DNA from: Dipylidium caninum
Taxonomy: Eukaryota > Platyhelminthes > Cestoda > Cyclophyllidea > Dipylidiidae
Direction of reading: 5' to 3'
NCBI GenBank assembly: GCA_017562135.1
Contig: QEYB01001350.1
Span: 1 to 64,000, forward strand
DNA length: 64,000 nucleotides
The position numbers and the translations under genes are program-made. Numbering within the stretch: the stretch's first letter is position 1; every line of letters starts with the position of its first letter. Below the pieces are notes generated by a model that did no database searches, was not told the DNA's origin, and was given only the letters and a program-made list of their open reading frames with translations. Shown one piece after another: positions 1 through 11,870 of this stretch.

Positions 1-2040
1 AAAAGAGAGAGATTTAGACCACTAAGTAACACTGACATTAAATGGGAGTGAGAAAATAAAGACAGGAGCGCCCGCCCGCCACATTTTTAGGTGGTTTTGA
101 TTTTTTTTGTGAGAAGAGGAGGTGGATGAGGAAGAAGAGGCGAGGTTTGAACAGGCGGGAAGAAGGACAAGATACAACTCGTATGAAGTCAACAGATGCT
201 CGTTGCATCCGCCTACAAATTCGAGCAAATCCGCACTTGGCAACCAGATACGAATAGGCAATTGGGAGAGGAGGAATTGCAACAAAATAGCATTTATGCT
301 ACCTCAGTACGCAATGCATCAGTGGTAGACGTACCAATGTGTGATGGAGGGCGAGATGAGAATCAAAAAGTCTTACAGAAGTGCAAAATTCAGACTTATC
401 CAGGTACCGCCCGCGGGACGGCGGGAACTGAGAACAAAAGTATCTAAGGGTCGGACGTAGGTTGGACAGAGACGATGTTATTGGTGTAGAGAAATGCGCA
501 CCCAACGGACGCAAACAAGGCCGACAGCCGGCCTACTAAAACAAAATAGGATATTTAGTTGTTTTTTTTCAACCACTTAATGCCGTCTCTGTGAACCGGG
601 GACATAATAAAGGGACAAGGCGTTTTCTTCAATTTTTATTAAAAATAAGTGCACGGTTAGTGTAAGGAGTTATTGCCGATTATGTGCCTAATAAGCTGAT
701 ACACTTCTAATTACTCAATGTTTATATACCCATCGTAACGCGCTTAATTTTATCTCCCAAACTGGCTAAACCTGATCACGTCCTGATCATCTTTGACATG
801 ACATGACATCTCACATTGGACCCGCCTTGACCTGCGGCTCTCCCTCCACTTTCCTCATCACTACGCACATCGGGTGGGCGTGTGCGTGCCAGAATGGTGC
901 GGTGAAGGCCTCGCTGAAGAACGTGGCCTCGTGGTGCGCACAAGGTTTCACTGACCCGCCCACCTCAGTGCTGTCATCGCAAACCTTCAGAATAAGGCGA
1001 CCCACGTTGCCATTCGCCTCCGTCGCCTTCTTGTGGCGGGATGCCTCGTCAGGCACCGAGCAACGCTTCCGCCTGAGAGGAGGAAGGGATCCCCTAACAT
1101 GTCCAACTTCTTCGTCATACACTCACCTACGTCGCAAGCCTACATGAGCTGTAGACGCGTTCCATGTGCTCCATTTGCAATTGTGAGTGACTACGCCTTC
1201 ACTCTTTCCTCTGTTCAAATTGCCTCGTTCCACGTCAATTTCCACAACTCTGAGGTGTTACCCCAACTTACTCGACACACCACCTTGACACCATCCCAAC
1301 TCTCCGCCCCTGATTGTTATATAATCCTGGTCGGAAATTCGCATCGTTTGACCTAATCTGATCAACTTCCATCGCCTTCGCTCATCTCCACTCCTGTCTC
1401 GTGCCCATTTCTCTATGAGCAACTTTCAGGACGCTGCGGCTTTTTATAAAACTCTTCCATTTTTCTTTCAAGGCTACTCTTCAATTCTCCTTCATTCTTC
1501 GTCCGAAACTCGCCACTAGATGGAGAGGCCGATTTCGGCACTCGCTCGGGGGTGAACATCTCTTTCACTCTGCCTCAAACAGGCAGTCCTCTCAAGTGAC
1601 ACAGCTCATCTCATCGTCTTGGAACTACGGCTACCAAAGTACCATCAAGTCTTTAGTTCACGTGGCATCTAGGAACCCGATCACATAAATCCCGAAAAGC
1701 AGGTGCTTTTCACGATAACACCTGCATAGGCACGAATCGCAGATATATATATGCTGAAGCGGCCTCCCACGAACGATACTTCCTGACGGTGAGCTGCCAT
1801 CACAGTGGACGAGGTGAGTGCTGCGATGGGGACGTAGATGGGCGTGGTGCTCGTCTTCACCACTCTATCAGCATCGAAATCAGGGACGGCGTTAGAGAAA
1901 CAGATCGCCTTTGATCGTCAAGGAGGGTGGAGGGGCCTAACTGAGCTGATGTTCTAACACGCAGATCTGCACGCGCTCGCATAACCTGGACAGTCTTGCA
2001 TACGCTCCTCTAAGTCGACTTGGGCAGTTTGTAAAGCAAA

Positions 2041-2064
2041 CGTAGGACATCATCATGTCCTACG
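2041..2064 (+). other. Perfect hairpin with 10-bp stem
   Basis: Stem CGTAGGACAT (2041-2050), loop CATC, and the exact complement to 2064. The copy C counterpart (54777-54799) keeps nine of ten pairs. The function is not known. Confidence 0.6.
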
Positions 2065-2121
2065 ACATTCACCATCGGAATTTTCCTGTCAGACCTTTGT
2101 GAAGACGCCTTTATTTCCCTT

Positions 2122-2145
2122 TTGTGGCTATCAAGATAGCCACAA
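2122..2145 (+). other. Perfect hairpin with 11-bp stem
   Basis: Stem TTGTGGCTATC (2122-2132), two-base loop AA, and the exact complement to 2145. In copy C (near 54855-54877) a few bases of the right half are missing and the stem is lost. It lies 58 bases after the first hairpin. Confidence 0.6.
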
Positions 2146-4030
2146 CCGAGTGATCATAACTTTATCGTACAACCCTGGGTCGCCTAAGTTACAAGAACGA
2201 CTCCTTACCATATGCAGAATAACGGAGGATGCCTTGAGAAACCGAATTTAAAGTGAAGCCTTTAATAGCCAAGGGAGTCACGCTATGCCAATGGAAATTA
2301 ATAGCGAACAAAAGAAGTTTCCCGGCATAGTGATTTAGTGTCGTGGCATCGTGAGAGACTGTCAATCACATTTAAAGTCAACCGACTTCGAGGAAGTGGT
2401 TTTGGGAGTTCGTGGAGAAAATAAAGCTAGGGAGAGTGGAGTGAAAGGGTTACTGAAAGGCGCTTTCATAAGGTGGAGAGAGGAGAGGGAGAGGGAGAGG
2501 GAGGTGCCACGTGAAGAAATGATGTCCTGCGTTCCGGGAGGAAGAAGTGAAGACCAGTGGAGGGCAGGCGGTGTTCTGCGATTACCAGTGGTCAGGTTGC
2601 TTAATAATGGCGTGGAATATGCCACGTGCACCTCAGCAACGTCGCTGATTGACATTGAGTTAGTTGGGATGGGCATAAATTTAATAAATATTAAAACGAG
2701 AAACAATTTGGCAGTATAGTAAGCTCCGGCACAGTTGTCAAAGTAACTACTATTAGGTTTTCATTGTACAATAGGCAGAGTCAGGTTTCCAGCCGCTACT
2801 TCGGAGGAGCAATTGAAATAGGTGGAAGAGAAGAGTATAGTTGGGAATTCCTGTGGTGAATCAGAGGTGCTAGTGGATTTCGTGGTTGTTGGGCAATTAC
2901 CTTACTGACAAATGTGCTGATGAAAGTGGAGCTTCAACTGCGAGTTAGAATTAAAAGGTCCTCAGATCTTCTTGTTTTCGAAGTTCCCCATTTATTCTAC
3001 GATTACTGTTTTATCGGACTGCCGTTTTAGTCTGGCGGGAGCTTATGCTCATTTTGAGAGCTTTTCATCTGAGACGTATTATTGCTTCTTCTGATCCTCT
3101 ACCTGCATTTCAAGTGACGAGGCAATCACGTCGACATGCTACCCTATATCGCCGGTCAGTTGCTCGTCGAAGAGGCAGCTCAAGCTAAGCTGCAGCCAGT
3201 TTCGCGCAGTCTCGGCGTCGTGTGGCCACGGTAAAGGAGGTGAAGTGCTGTGCATTCAATGCAAGGCAGCGAAGGAAGCTGAGGACGAATGCACGGACAA
3301 GTGCGCGAGGCATTTGACAACTGACGAGATGCAACAGAAAAGCTCACTTTGTGATCGTAGGCGAAGGATGCTACTTCAAAGTGGGATAGTTCAGAGCAGC
3401 CCTGGTAGAAGTTTTTTCTACACGTGCAACCCCGTCTGTTTACTGAGCATTCACAGTGTGTACATGGAGGCGTAGGTGGTTGGGAGGTTTGCACAGGAGA
3501 GTTTGGACTCGGAGCCAAGTCCCAAATGACGTGGTAGACAGGAAGAGGATGTCGACTCTACAATCACAGAAGCTTCCGTCCTCGTCCATTCGTGGACCTG
3601 GTTGAAGTTTTTTCTTCGGCTGTGCTGTCTAGTCGATTGTCAGGCAATCACAGTCCTCACTTTTGAGAGGCTACAAAGCTCAGCCGCAAGTGACCTACTT
3701 CTGCAAGTGTCTGATGCATGCATGTGCTCGCTCACCACACTTGTGGTGCTCCTATACTACTCAACTCTTAATCATTTCAGGTAATTCGACTAGAAGGAAG
3801 AGGCCTCTGTCAAACAAATTGTCCACATGTAATGGATACATGTCCAAAAAGCAGGGCGATTTGAAAGATGCCAACCCGAAGGCGGAAGTCACATTTTAGT
3901 GGGAACACTGTTTGCATCAAATAAGCTGCGTCAAATCCTCTACAAGATAGGACTCAAGACAGGCTGGCAACACATCTTACACCAATTGTCTGTGGTCAGG
4001 GACTTTAGATGACGGCCTCTTCGACATGGC

Positions 4031-4065
4031 GAGACGAGACGAGACGAGACGAGACGAGACGAGAT
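4031..4065 (+). repeat. GAGAC microsatellite, copy A
   Basis: Seven units of GAGAC. The same site has more units in B (44597-44643) and C (56742-56783), so it varies in length between copies. Confidence 0.9.
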
Positions 4066-4822
4066 GGGACAGACGAGACGGGTCCAGATAGGTCGGAGAA
4101 CGAACAGTTGGCCAAGTTTGTCTTCTTCCACCAACATCAAACCGTTGTCAACCTCGGCGCTGCAAGCCACCAATGTGAGGTCCTCCTTGATTATGTGTGA
4201 TGACAAAGAACAAAATGTTCGACAAGGCGTTCCATGAGAAGACAGACACGCAGACGGAGGCGGAGACGGAGACGGCGATATAGAGTTACGCCTATGAAGG
4301 GAATATTTCGTTGAGGCTTACAAACAACTAAATCTTCAAATCAACCTACAAGTCGCTCGCTCAACTACTGCGGGTGAATAGCGCACGACGAAAGGTGAAA
4401 AATCTGTGATAGATATGCTCACCAGGTACCAATCAAAGGCGGGCACAAAGGCTTAAACTGCAAAGGAATTTGGATCACATCAAACAAACCGATTGAAGAG
4501 ATATACCACTTCCAAGCTTATGATCCAACAGCCTTACGGAGGAGAATGACAAAATTAGAACACATGCACGAAAGTTTAGACAATAAACTAACTCCCAGAC
4601 CATGTGACTCCCGAAACAGTAAACAAAACATATTTGTACTATGGGGGCCGTAAAATAATAATAACACTTGACAGATATGGGAAAGTCAGCAATTGGAGTA
4701 TGCGAATCAACCGCACATGCACCCAGATTAAAATACAACTGATTGATATTGTTAATCGTTGGAAACCTGACTGCAAACGCTGCATCAGCACAAGAAATAT
4801 CAGAATCCTGTCCTCCCGCTTG

Positions 4823-4849
4823 ACAGGCAGGCAGGCAGGCAGGCAGGCC
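4823..4849 (+). repeat. CAGG microsatellite, copy A
   Basis: Six units of CAGG or GGCA. Shorter runs are at 45426-45447 (B) and 57597-57618 (C). Confidence 0.85.
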
Positions 4850-5224
4850 AACGGGAAGAGGCCTTGACTGACGTGGAGGTGATTTTCATCTTTGTCTGCC
4901 CATATGACAGGGAAGGCGTGGCGAGGTGACGAGATGCACACACGGCGAGTGGCGTGTCTGTGAGGCTTATTGGAGAGAAGGAGAAATGCTCTGTGTTGTA
5001 TGTATTCTCCACTTGACCATAGTATTGTGGACACGAGGACAGATTGCACTTGTCCGCACCACAGGTGTGAAGAAGAGTGAGGAGAAGCGGAAATCAGTGG
5101 TTAGGGCAAACGCGGCCTCGCCTTAGTCTCATGTGGGAGGAAAGTGCTCGCCATGTGGAGTGGCAATGTCATAGTCGACTTGTTACAAGATGATGGCTCA
5201 AAGGAGGAGTCTGATGATAACCAG

Positions 5225-5430
5225 AAGCATTGATAGGAGAAAGAAGAAGAAGAAAAAGGAGAAGGAGGAGGGCACAAATAATGCAGAGGAGAGGGATTTG
5301 TGTGTCAAATAAGAGAATAGACAAAGGGAAAGGAAGGGAAGGTAAGGGAATGGAAGGGAAGAGTGAGGAAGGGTGGGGAAGGGAAGGGAAGGGAGGGGAA
5401 GAAAAGGGAAGAATGAAGGAATGAGGGCAA
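5225..5430 (+). repeat. Polypurine tract, copy A
   Basis: An almost uninterrupted G/A strand, first GAAGAAGAAG then a run of GGGAA units (5325-5425). Equivalent tracts lie at 45838-46042 (B) and 58010-58203 (C), with different unit numbers. The GGGAA part is a mirror-type repeat. Long frames on the minus strand here are Ser/Phe/Leu-rich shadows. Confidence 0.7.
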
Positions 5431-5459
5431 CTAGAGGGCGAGGAAAGCGTCTATTCACT

Positions 5460-5571
5460 CTCACCTGTTTGATATCGAGGGCGAATAATAAGGTTGACAG
5501 GCGGCCTCTGACTGAATCAGAAGAGATGTGCCCTTTGCAAAAGGTATTGCAGGAGAGAGAATGGGCTAATG
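5460..5571 (+). CDS. Gene U exon fragment, copy A
   Basis: An open stretch reading about LTESEEMCPLQKVLQEREWAN ends in phase 1 at 5571 before a GTGAGT donor. It is followed by a 59-nt intron to GTTGTAG at 5630 and then the 138-nt exon 5631-5768 described with the chimeric gene. The acceptor of this exon is not certain. In copy A the last U exon seen in C is gone because of the deletion at 5850. Confidence 0.3.
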
Positions 5572-5630
5572 GTGAGTGGCGAGAGAAGTGGATTGGGCTC
5601 AGTTGATTTATGGAGTTATCACAGTTGTAG

Positions 5631-7179
5631 CCGAATGTGTGACGAGAGCAAGAGCAAGAGCAAGAGCAACCAAATTGGTGGAAGAAGGTGGGACTAGACT
5701 GCGTGAAGATATTGGCAGATGCAGATGCAGATGCAGATGCAGAAGCGAAGGCGAAGGTGAAGACCACGGTGAGGGTGTTTCAACGAACGAGTCGGCAGTT
5801 GGGGTGAGTGGTCAGACTAGTGAGCTTGCCAAGTGGCGGCCTCATCGCAGAGGTGGAGGCGGAGGCGGAGATGGAGACGGAGCAGAGAATGGAAGCGGAT
5901 GCGTCGACAGGGAACGCGGCGACGACTAGGGCGGAGGCGGAAGTGGAAGCAGAAATGGATGCGGAAGCGCAAATGGACGCGATTGCGGATGCAGATGTGG
6001 ATGCGGTTGCGGAGACGAGGGCGAGGGCGAATGCGAGGGCGAGGACCGGGACGGAGGAAATGGAGGAAGACGATTGTGAGCGAGGGCGAGAGGAAGAAGC
6101 TGAAGAAGCAATAAGCATGAGAGTGTATTTTCAGAGGCAGAATACGGAAGTGTAAGCATGAGATCGAGGGGGAGAGAAGCAGAAGCAGAAGGAGAGGAAG
6201 TGGAAGTGGAAGAAGAGGGAGAAGGAGAGGGTGAGAGGGAGAGAGACGTCGAATTGCAGTTGGAGAGAAGGGCAAAAGAAGAGGAGTCTGAGTCTGGGGA
6301 GGATGACTCTGAGTCGGTTGAAGAAGCCCTCCAACGCATCCGTGAGTGGTCGCTTACATCGTCTCATGGTCAACGTAGTCTTTTCGAGGAGTGTCGGCCG
6401 ATGGTTTATCAGTGATCGTCAAGTGACGAGAATGTGTCTTCTCTGCCTAGTTGGCAATCGAATACGTTGCAGCGGGGAGACGTTGGCGAAGCCGCTCGCA
6501 GGTGCCTCCGTGTGTGACTGGCACGCATTAATAGGGGAGGAGGAGTCTGGGGAAGATGTCTCCGAGTCGGCCGAAGAAACGCTCGAAGGCACCCGTGAGT
6601 GTTCGCTCACTTCATCTTGCGATCACCGTAGTCCTCCTGAGGCCTGAGGTGCAATGGTTTAGGAGCTATCTTTGACTCAAGAGACTGTTTCTGTCCACGC
6701 CACACAGTTGCCAACGGAACACGTGGCAGGGAGGAGACGCCGTCGACAAAGCCAGCCACAGGCGGATCTGCCAATGGTTGGTGGAACTTTCTACTCGAAG
6801 ATGTGTCCGAAGATGACGACTCTGAGCCCCTGGAGAAAGCGCTCAAACGAATCCGTGAGTGTTCACTTACCTCGTCTTACGATGAAAATAGTCCTCCTGC
6901 GGTCGGTAGTAGTGTGGCGCAGTGGGTTGCACGAGTGATCTTCGACTGAAGAGAATGTGTCTCCTCTGCATAGGTGCCAACCGGAAACTCTACAGTGAGG
7001 AGACTCCGCCCACGAAGCCCTCAACACGGAAGTCTGTAAGCGACCAGTGTACATTGTCTTCAAGTGTGGGTGGAAGTTGTTATCAAATGGTGAGGCCCTT
7101 AAGCCAAATGACTTCTCTTATTTTGCAGCGGAGAAGGAGATTCACGCATCTCTTCTGCTGCTTCTGGAGAAAGAAGTAG
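5631..7179 (+). CDS. Acidic gene copy A, 5' deleted and possibly fused to gene U
   Basis: A 1.3 kb deletion relative to B and C removes exons 1-4 and the start of exon 5. The remaining structure reads 5631-5768 (138 nt, from upstream gene U, ending phase 1 at donor GTGAGG), an 82-nt intron ending in CATCGCAG at 5850, then acidic exon 5851-6341, exon 6451-6594 (144 nt), exon 6708-6854 (147 nt), exon 6974-7089 (116 nt) and a last exon from 7129. The new acceptor joins in phase 1 directly into the acidic frame (EVEAEAEMETEQ). Exons 6-8 are intact here and give the cleanest view of the tandem exons. One base is missing near 6123 relative to B and C, which breaks exon 5 between 5851 and 6158. An alternative last frame starts at 7134 (KEIHASLLLLLEKE) if the acceptor is CGGAG. 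An AATAAA lies at 7635. Confidence 0.45.
6451..7089 (+). repeat. Tandem symmetric exons, copy A (intact frames)
   Basis: Exon 6 (6451-6594, 144 nt) and exon 7 (6708-6854, 147 nt) are multiples of three and phase 1 at both ends, so each can be added or skipped without frame change. Exon 8 (6974-7089, 116 nt) enters in phase 1 and leaves in phase 0. Aligned motifs are GNRIRCSGETLAKPLAG, ANGTRGREETPSTKPATG and ANRKLYSEETPPTKPST. The first two continue into acidic tails SGEDVSESAEETLEGT and EDDDSEPLEKALKRI. The acidic tail also ends exon 5 (SGEDDSESVEEALQRI), so exon 5's end belongs to the same duplicated series. The introns between them are also related to each other near the donor. Confidence 0.65.
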
Positions 7180-7634
7180 ACGGCGCGAGTAGGTGGTATC
7201 ACCTGGTGAGACACAAAGGTGGACGAGCAGCTGAAGTCGAGGAGCCGAGGAGCCGAGGAGGCGGCGAGTCGGGGAGTCAGGCAGTTGAGCAGTGTGGGCA
7301 CTGATGTTGGAAGGAACGCTTTTGCAATTGGACATGGAGGCAGCCGCAAACGGAAAACCAAACATACAAAGAAATTACAAGCCCAGCTCCGTGAGGGCGA
7401 TAAAGCAATGCAACAAGGTGGTTCATTAGAATTAAAGTCTAAAGAGCGGAGCCAGGCGTCTGGATAACCTTGTTAGCGGCATTTTACCCGGCCGAGCGTA
7501 ATGCTCATCGGCCTCATGCGCTACGTGCCACCCGCAGCAAGAGGCACCGTGGAGCAGGACTTCTTCGACTCCCAGGATTTCGGAACCGTGGTTAACGCGA
7601 CATAATTGTGATGTTTGTCCTTTTTTTGCTTTAG

Positions 7635-7640
7635 AATAAA
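7635..7640 (+). promoter_or_regulatory. Polyadenylation signal candidate, copy A
   Basis: AATAAA after the T-run and GCTTTAG, about 450 bases beyond the last predicted exon of the acidic gene. The same motif is at 49595 in copy B and 62047 in the diverged fragment, but copy C ends before it. An open frame 7219-7467 ending KERSQASG precedes it and could be a last exon. Confidence 0.3.
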
Positions 7641-9553
7641 TTCATGGCAGAAAGGAACGCGTCTGTAGTATTTTTTTATTTCCCGTGCGCTTCGCTTCGG
7701 AGAATGAGAGGCCTCAGCCACATTTACATTCAAAGCGATGCGTTATTCTTCACTCTGGACAGTTCATCGGACACAATTAGGGCTCCTGGTGGTGATCAGT
7801 GACTGTCCCACAAAGGTTCTTCCTTCACCCTCACACCAGGCGCCGGTGTAGGCCTTCTGCTTGGCGGGGTACCTGATGCTCACTAATTCCGTTTTGACGT
7901 CACAAACCGAATTGAAACCTCGAGAATACTTAGGAGAAATTGGTGCCCTCCTCCTGCCTCTCTCCTTGGTGGTTATGCGGGGGACTGAGAATGATGCCTA
8001 ATTTAGTTAGGAGGCAACTTGTATCAGAGCGCAGGTGATTTCAGCCACACCTTGACATCTCACTGGGAATGTGGAGCACAACCGAGCAGTGATGTAATTT
8101 CGACCAGCTTCTTAGCTACTTCATCTCATCAAGTGAATTTTAGCTCCACTGTTTGTACTAGTATGACGTGCTTTTTTCTTCTTCCAAAGCTAATAAAATA
8201 GGTGTCACGGAAGTACAATCGCAGTGAGCGGTTGCGCTTCTTTGAATGTTGTACGATATTGCTTCTGTTAGGCGACACTGATATTAGACGAGATGTAGCC
8301 CAAAATTGTTGTAATTCTAAGAAACCTGCGTCTCTCCCCAGCTCCACCTCGTGACGCTCAATAACTCTCGCAAATCGGTGATACATAAATAACACGCCCA
8401 CTCTCTTAACTCTATGAGGCAAAATTGTGTTTCCAAATGGCAGCTGTTGTCGCCATTTGCCACTCATGAGGCTGCAACATTTGTCTGTTCCTGCAGACAT
8501 CCTCCCACGAGCATGAGGCCACGGGGGGGGGCGCCAATGAGGAGGTGGGTGGATAAGATGCTTCGCTAAGCGCCCTCTCCTGTGCCTCGACGTCCCGAAG
8601 ACTCAACTTCACCTCCTCTTCATTAACTCCATACCGCCTAAATGAGTGCGTGGCGATATGGTGAAGGCGTCTACAAGTCCATTGTCAGCTTTCGAACCTA
8701 AATGTTCTGGCATGTCCTCATGTATATGGTGTCGATTGTCATCTCTATTGCACTGGATTAACTGCGACTCACTCTGTATTAATCACCAACGCTGATTACA
8801 ATGCAGTGAAAGTCACAGGACCTGTTCAGAGTTCATGTAACGCGTCAGAAACACGATGCGAAGAGGTCGGCCAAGTAAATGTTTTCATGCTTGGGGCCAC
8901 TCTCGCACTTCTCAGTTTGCATGCACAATCAGGTCGGCGTTGTCACCCATACACGGAGGGGAAGAGCTCCTCCGCAATGCCGACTAGCATCCTCATCCTC
9001 ATAAGTCCTCAAGCAGCGGTCTCAGTGACACTACGTAGAAGGGACGACTGGGTGACTTGCACGCATCGGCATGAGTGAAAGCTTGCTTGTTTTGGGTCAA
9101 GCTCACAAGTGACTGGACAGAGGTGCATAGCATCACCCGCAACATTTGCGAGCATTCACATTTTCCTTCACAGGCTCTCCGTTGGGCAGCCTCATAATTG
9201 TCTCTAATGTCGTCATGCAAGCAAGGACGGCGAGAAGGGCCGAATACCTCGTGATGTCCAGAGGCCTGCCTGCCGGCAGGTGAAAATGCACCTAGTTTAG
9301 CCCTCACTTGCGCCTGAAGTCATTTTTTCTTGAAGGTTGAAAAGGCATGAATGCAAATCTGTTGTGCAGTCGGTGCTCGGAACAAACTTTTTCCCAAAAA
9401 TTCCACTTCATTTCGGTCCATATTTCGCATGGGAATAAGATTGATATGTGCTTCGTACGTGATGACATGCTTCTGTTGGCGGAATAAGTGGAGTATGTTA
9501 AATATCTCATTTCAAACACGAGACATCGTTTCCTGTGATGGTGAGTAGATGAC

Positions 9554-9832
9554 ATGGCTTTCTGTCCGGGCTACTTGTCTCTGTTGACATCGCAAATTGC
9601 TGCTCAGTTGTTTACCTTCGCTCTCTTAATTTCACCCTCTCCCACTCCGTTTACCTCTACGTCGCTCGAAACTTTACCGCATGTCTTTGCTAGGCAAGCC
9701 ACAGAAGCATTTAGTCATACTTGCCTGACTCCTCCTTACTCCGTGACAAGAGCCTCGACACGGCGTGAAACAGAGCTCGATCCACTTAAAACACCAAGTC
9801 ACTTGACCGAGATCATGGTGTTGATGATGTGA
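9554..9832 (+). CDS. Small ORF in the shared right part, copy A
   Basis: A 92-residue frame from ATG 9554, starting MAFCPGYLSLL. Copy B carries the same frame at 51524-51802 with only a silent change (CCC to CCG). Because the two copies are nearly identical overall, this conservation says little. No domain is visible. Confidence 0.15.
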   Translation: MAFCPGYLSLLTSQIAAQLFTFALLISPSPTPFTSTSLETLPHVFARQATEAFSHTCLTPPYSVTRASTRRETELDPLKTPSHLTEIMVLMM

Positions 9833-10203
9833 AGAGTGGCTTTTGCCACCTCCACCTCAGCCAAGCTTCTTTCATGGGAGTAGGTGATCCGTCACAGTGA
9901 GTGTGGCCCACACCATGTACCATGCATTGAGCTTGAGGGGCAAGATGCGGGTGCAGCAAGATTTTGAAAGCAAAGAGACAGAGGAAGGCGATCGCCGTCT
10001 TCTCACCGCTGCAAACCTCATCGCGGCAGCACCCATTCGCCAATCACACGGTTACTTGCCTTATTTAGTGATTAAAGGTATTTTCAATTGTCAGCCACGT
10101 AGAGTGGAGATTTCGTGGGCATGTGGCACACACTAACAGCACCGCGTGTAGCCTCGTACTTCGGGTCAGGTCGGCTCTTCATTTGGTCCCTGTCAATTCA
10201 GCT

Positions 10204-10232
10204 TGCTTGACTTGACTTGACTTGACTTGACT
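10204..10232 (+). repeat. TTGAC microsatellite, copy A
   Basis: A run of TTGAC units. Copy B has a shorter run at 52172-52190. Confidence 0.85.
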
Positions 10233-11589
10233 GGAGTTAGAAATCAGATCGCCTTCCTTCCATCGACTCGAGGCCACTTTCCATTCAATTACAAGTTCAT
10301 CGAGTCCTGCCTCTTCACTCTATGCAAAATAAAACGTATTTTGCGTCGATTTTGGAGGGGTTCCCTCCCACTCACACAAGTGTACCTACCATTTTTCGCC
10401 TGTCTCACTACGCCTCTTCAGCCATCCCCTTGCCTGATGTTGAACAATGATTTGACTCACAGTCATCGCCTCCACCCAAGTGGACTCCGTGTAGCGGTTG
10501 TCACCTCCTTCCTTACTTCAGTACGTCCACACACTGATATGAGTGATATGAGTGTCAACTTCCCGTGCGTACAATTCACCACCCTGGGGGCGGCGTCCGA
10601 ACCACATTTTGCTGCAAGTAACTTCCACCGTCGTATAAGTGCTTAACGCTCTAGTGAAGATGGCTCTGAACAAAGTGGACCGCGTCCAAGATTGGCGAAT
10701 TTTAAGCCTACATTAGCCTGGTCATTTTCACGTCTAAAAGCCCAAATTGAAGAAAAAGTAACCAAGTCTGTGCCTGCTTAACCACTAAGCTTAAAACCTC
10801 GCCTATTCTTAGAACTCATCGTGATGTGTCTCATTCTCAAAAACACGCTGCACTGCCAAAGGTTGCCTCTACGTAAACCTTCGTCTCCGTCAAAGTAAAG
10901 TGCTCACAAGAAGCGTGGGATGCTTTTACCAGAGTTCACACAGAATGAGATGCACAATTTCATTCGCATTACTTGACGCTCCCGCGTAGTTAGCACTAAG
11001 TCACGTCTACCTTCAGCTCTCGGTGCCCATGCCCAGGAGGAGAGGGACCAACTCAGCTCCCATCGCACTTTTACTGCTCATCTACAAGATCCATCCATCA
11101 TCCACCCATTCTCTATTTGCCTCTTGAATGCACTCAAGAAACACATTTCTATGCTTGTCGAGACGACTGACGTTGAGTCGTCTCAACGGGACATCTCTCC
11201 TATGTGAACGACAGCAGTGAACAGACAAAGTTACAGATTGTAAGTGCGACCTATGGCGAGGAACATTGTTGGAAGAGAAGCGCGTTAGTGTTCCCGAAGA
11301 GACTGAGGAAAAAAGAAAGAACGCACCGATTCGGAACCAACATTAAAAGGTGAAAATGACTTCTTTTGAGAGCTCTGCTGCCCAGTACCAAAGGACTTGG
11401 AAAATAAGCGAGGAACTTCAAACTCAACGAGGTCAACAGATAGTATGCGTGCAGCCTCCGGGCATAAATCAAATGCAAAAATCTGCTTTATGGCTGCACA
11501 ATTCCTGCCAGCATGGAATTGTGAACGGTGCAACTAATGGGCAACAAGTTGAGTTGGCTGCCTGAAATGCCCCATAGAAGGTGCGCGAA

Positions 11590-11870
11590 GCGGGACGAAA
11601 AGTCCCACACCCTTACAACTTCACTGTCGCAGAATGCGTCTGTCATCTATCGTCACTAGTCTTCTGAGGAAGCAGATACGGCTGCCGGACATCATGGAAC
11701 AGGAGGCGAGGTGGATCAAAAGGCACCGGTAGATACGAAGACCATTTGAGGCAGCGATTAATGATTTCAGCGGGAAGATGCCGCTTCTCACAAGGATCAA
11801 TCGAGCTACGCGCAGGAGTTCCCGCTCCACCCCTTCATCCTCCTTAACCTGGCCCCCGACTTGGTATGTC
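11590..11870 (+). repeat. Dispersed repeat family R2 member
   Basis: Shares ACTTCACT, then CAGAATGCGTC, with the right-arm member at 29350-29370, and ends in CCACCCCTTCATCCTCCTTAA, which is like the end at 27100. Confidence 0.45.

Larger units (their letters stand above)
786..3905 (+). other. Copy A left part, no supported gene
   Basis: Shared with C 53580-56620 (all) and B 43990-44475 (first 500 bases). Open frames here, such as 803-1147, 1033-1356 and 2351-2719, are broken by indels in the other copies. A minus-strand frame near 1863-1681 has a distant match at 63520-63909, but its reading frame is not kept. Two hairpins lie at 2041 and 2122. Confidence 0.5.
160..10655 (+). repeat. Segmental duplication copy A
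   Basis: This is the first of three direct copies of one long segment. From about 785 the sequence is closely matched by B and C. From 160 to about 560 it is matched by B at 43485-43790 with clear divergence. A is the only copy that carries both 1290-3905 (shared with C) and 7490-10655 (shared with B). It lacks about 1.3 kb present in B and C at the junction near 5850. A has fewer one-base indels in the shared exons than B or C. Its right end is near 10655, where the match to B stops just after the sequence CGCTCT. Confidence 0.85.
7490..10655 (+). other. Copy A right part, no supported gene
   Basis: Shared closely with B 49470-52612. Apart from the small frame 9554-9832, it holds an open stretch 10227-10646 that starts at TTG. 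That stretch differs from its B copy (52187-52597) by a 9-base in-frame deletion and a few substitutions. A GC-rich G-run lies at 8523 and is longer in B (50488). Confidence 0.5.

Noticed and set aside
4031..4065. GAGAC units as a CRISPR array
   Set aside because: A five-base tandem without spacers is a microsatellite.
10227..10646. A 139-codon frame conserved in copy B with an in-frame 9-base difference
   Set aside because: It starts at TTG within a microsatellite, and the copies are too similar for frame conservation to mean much.
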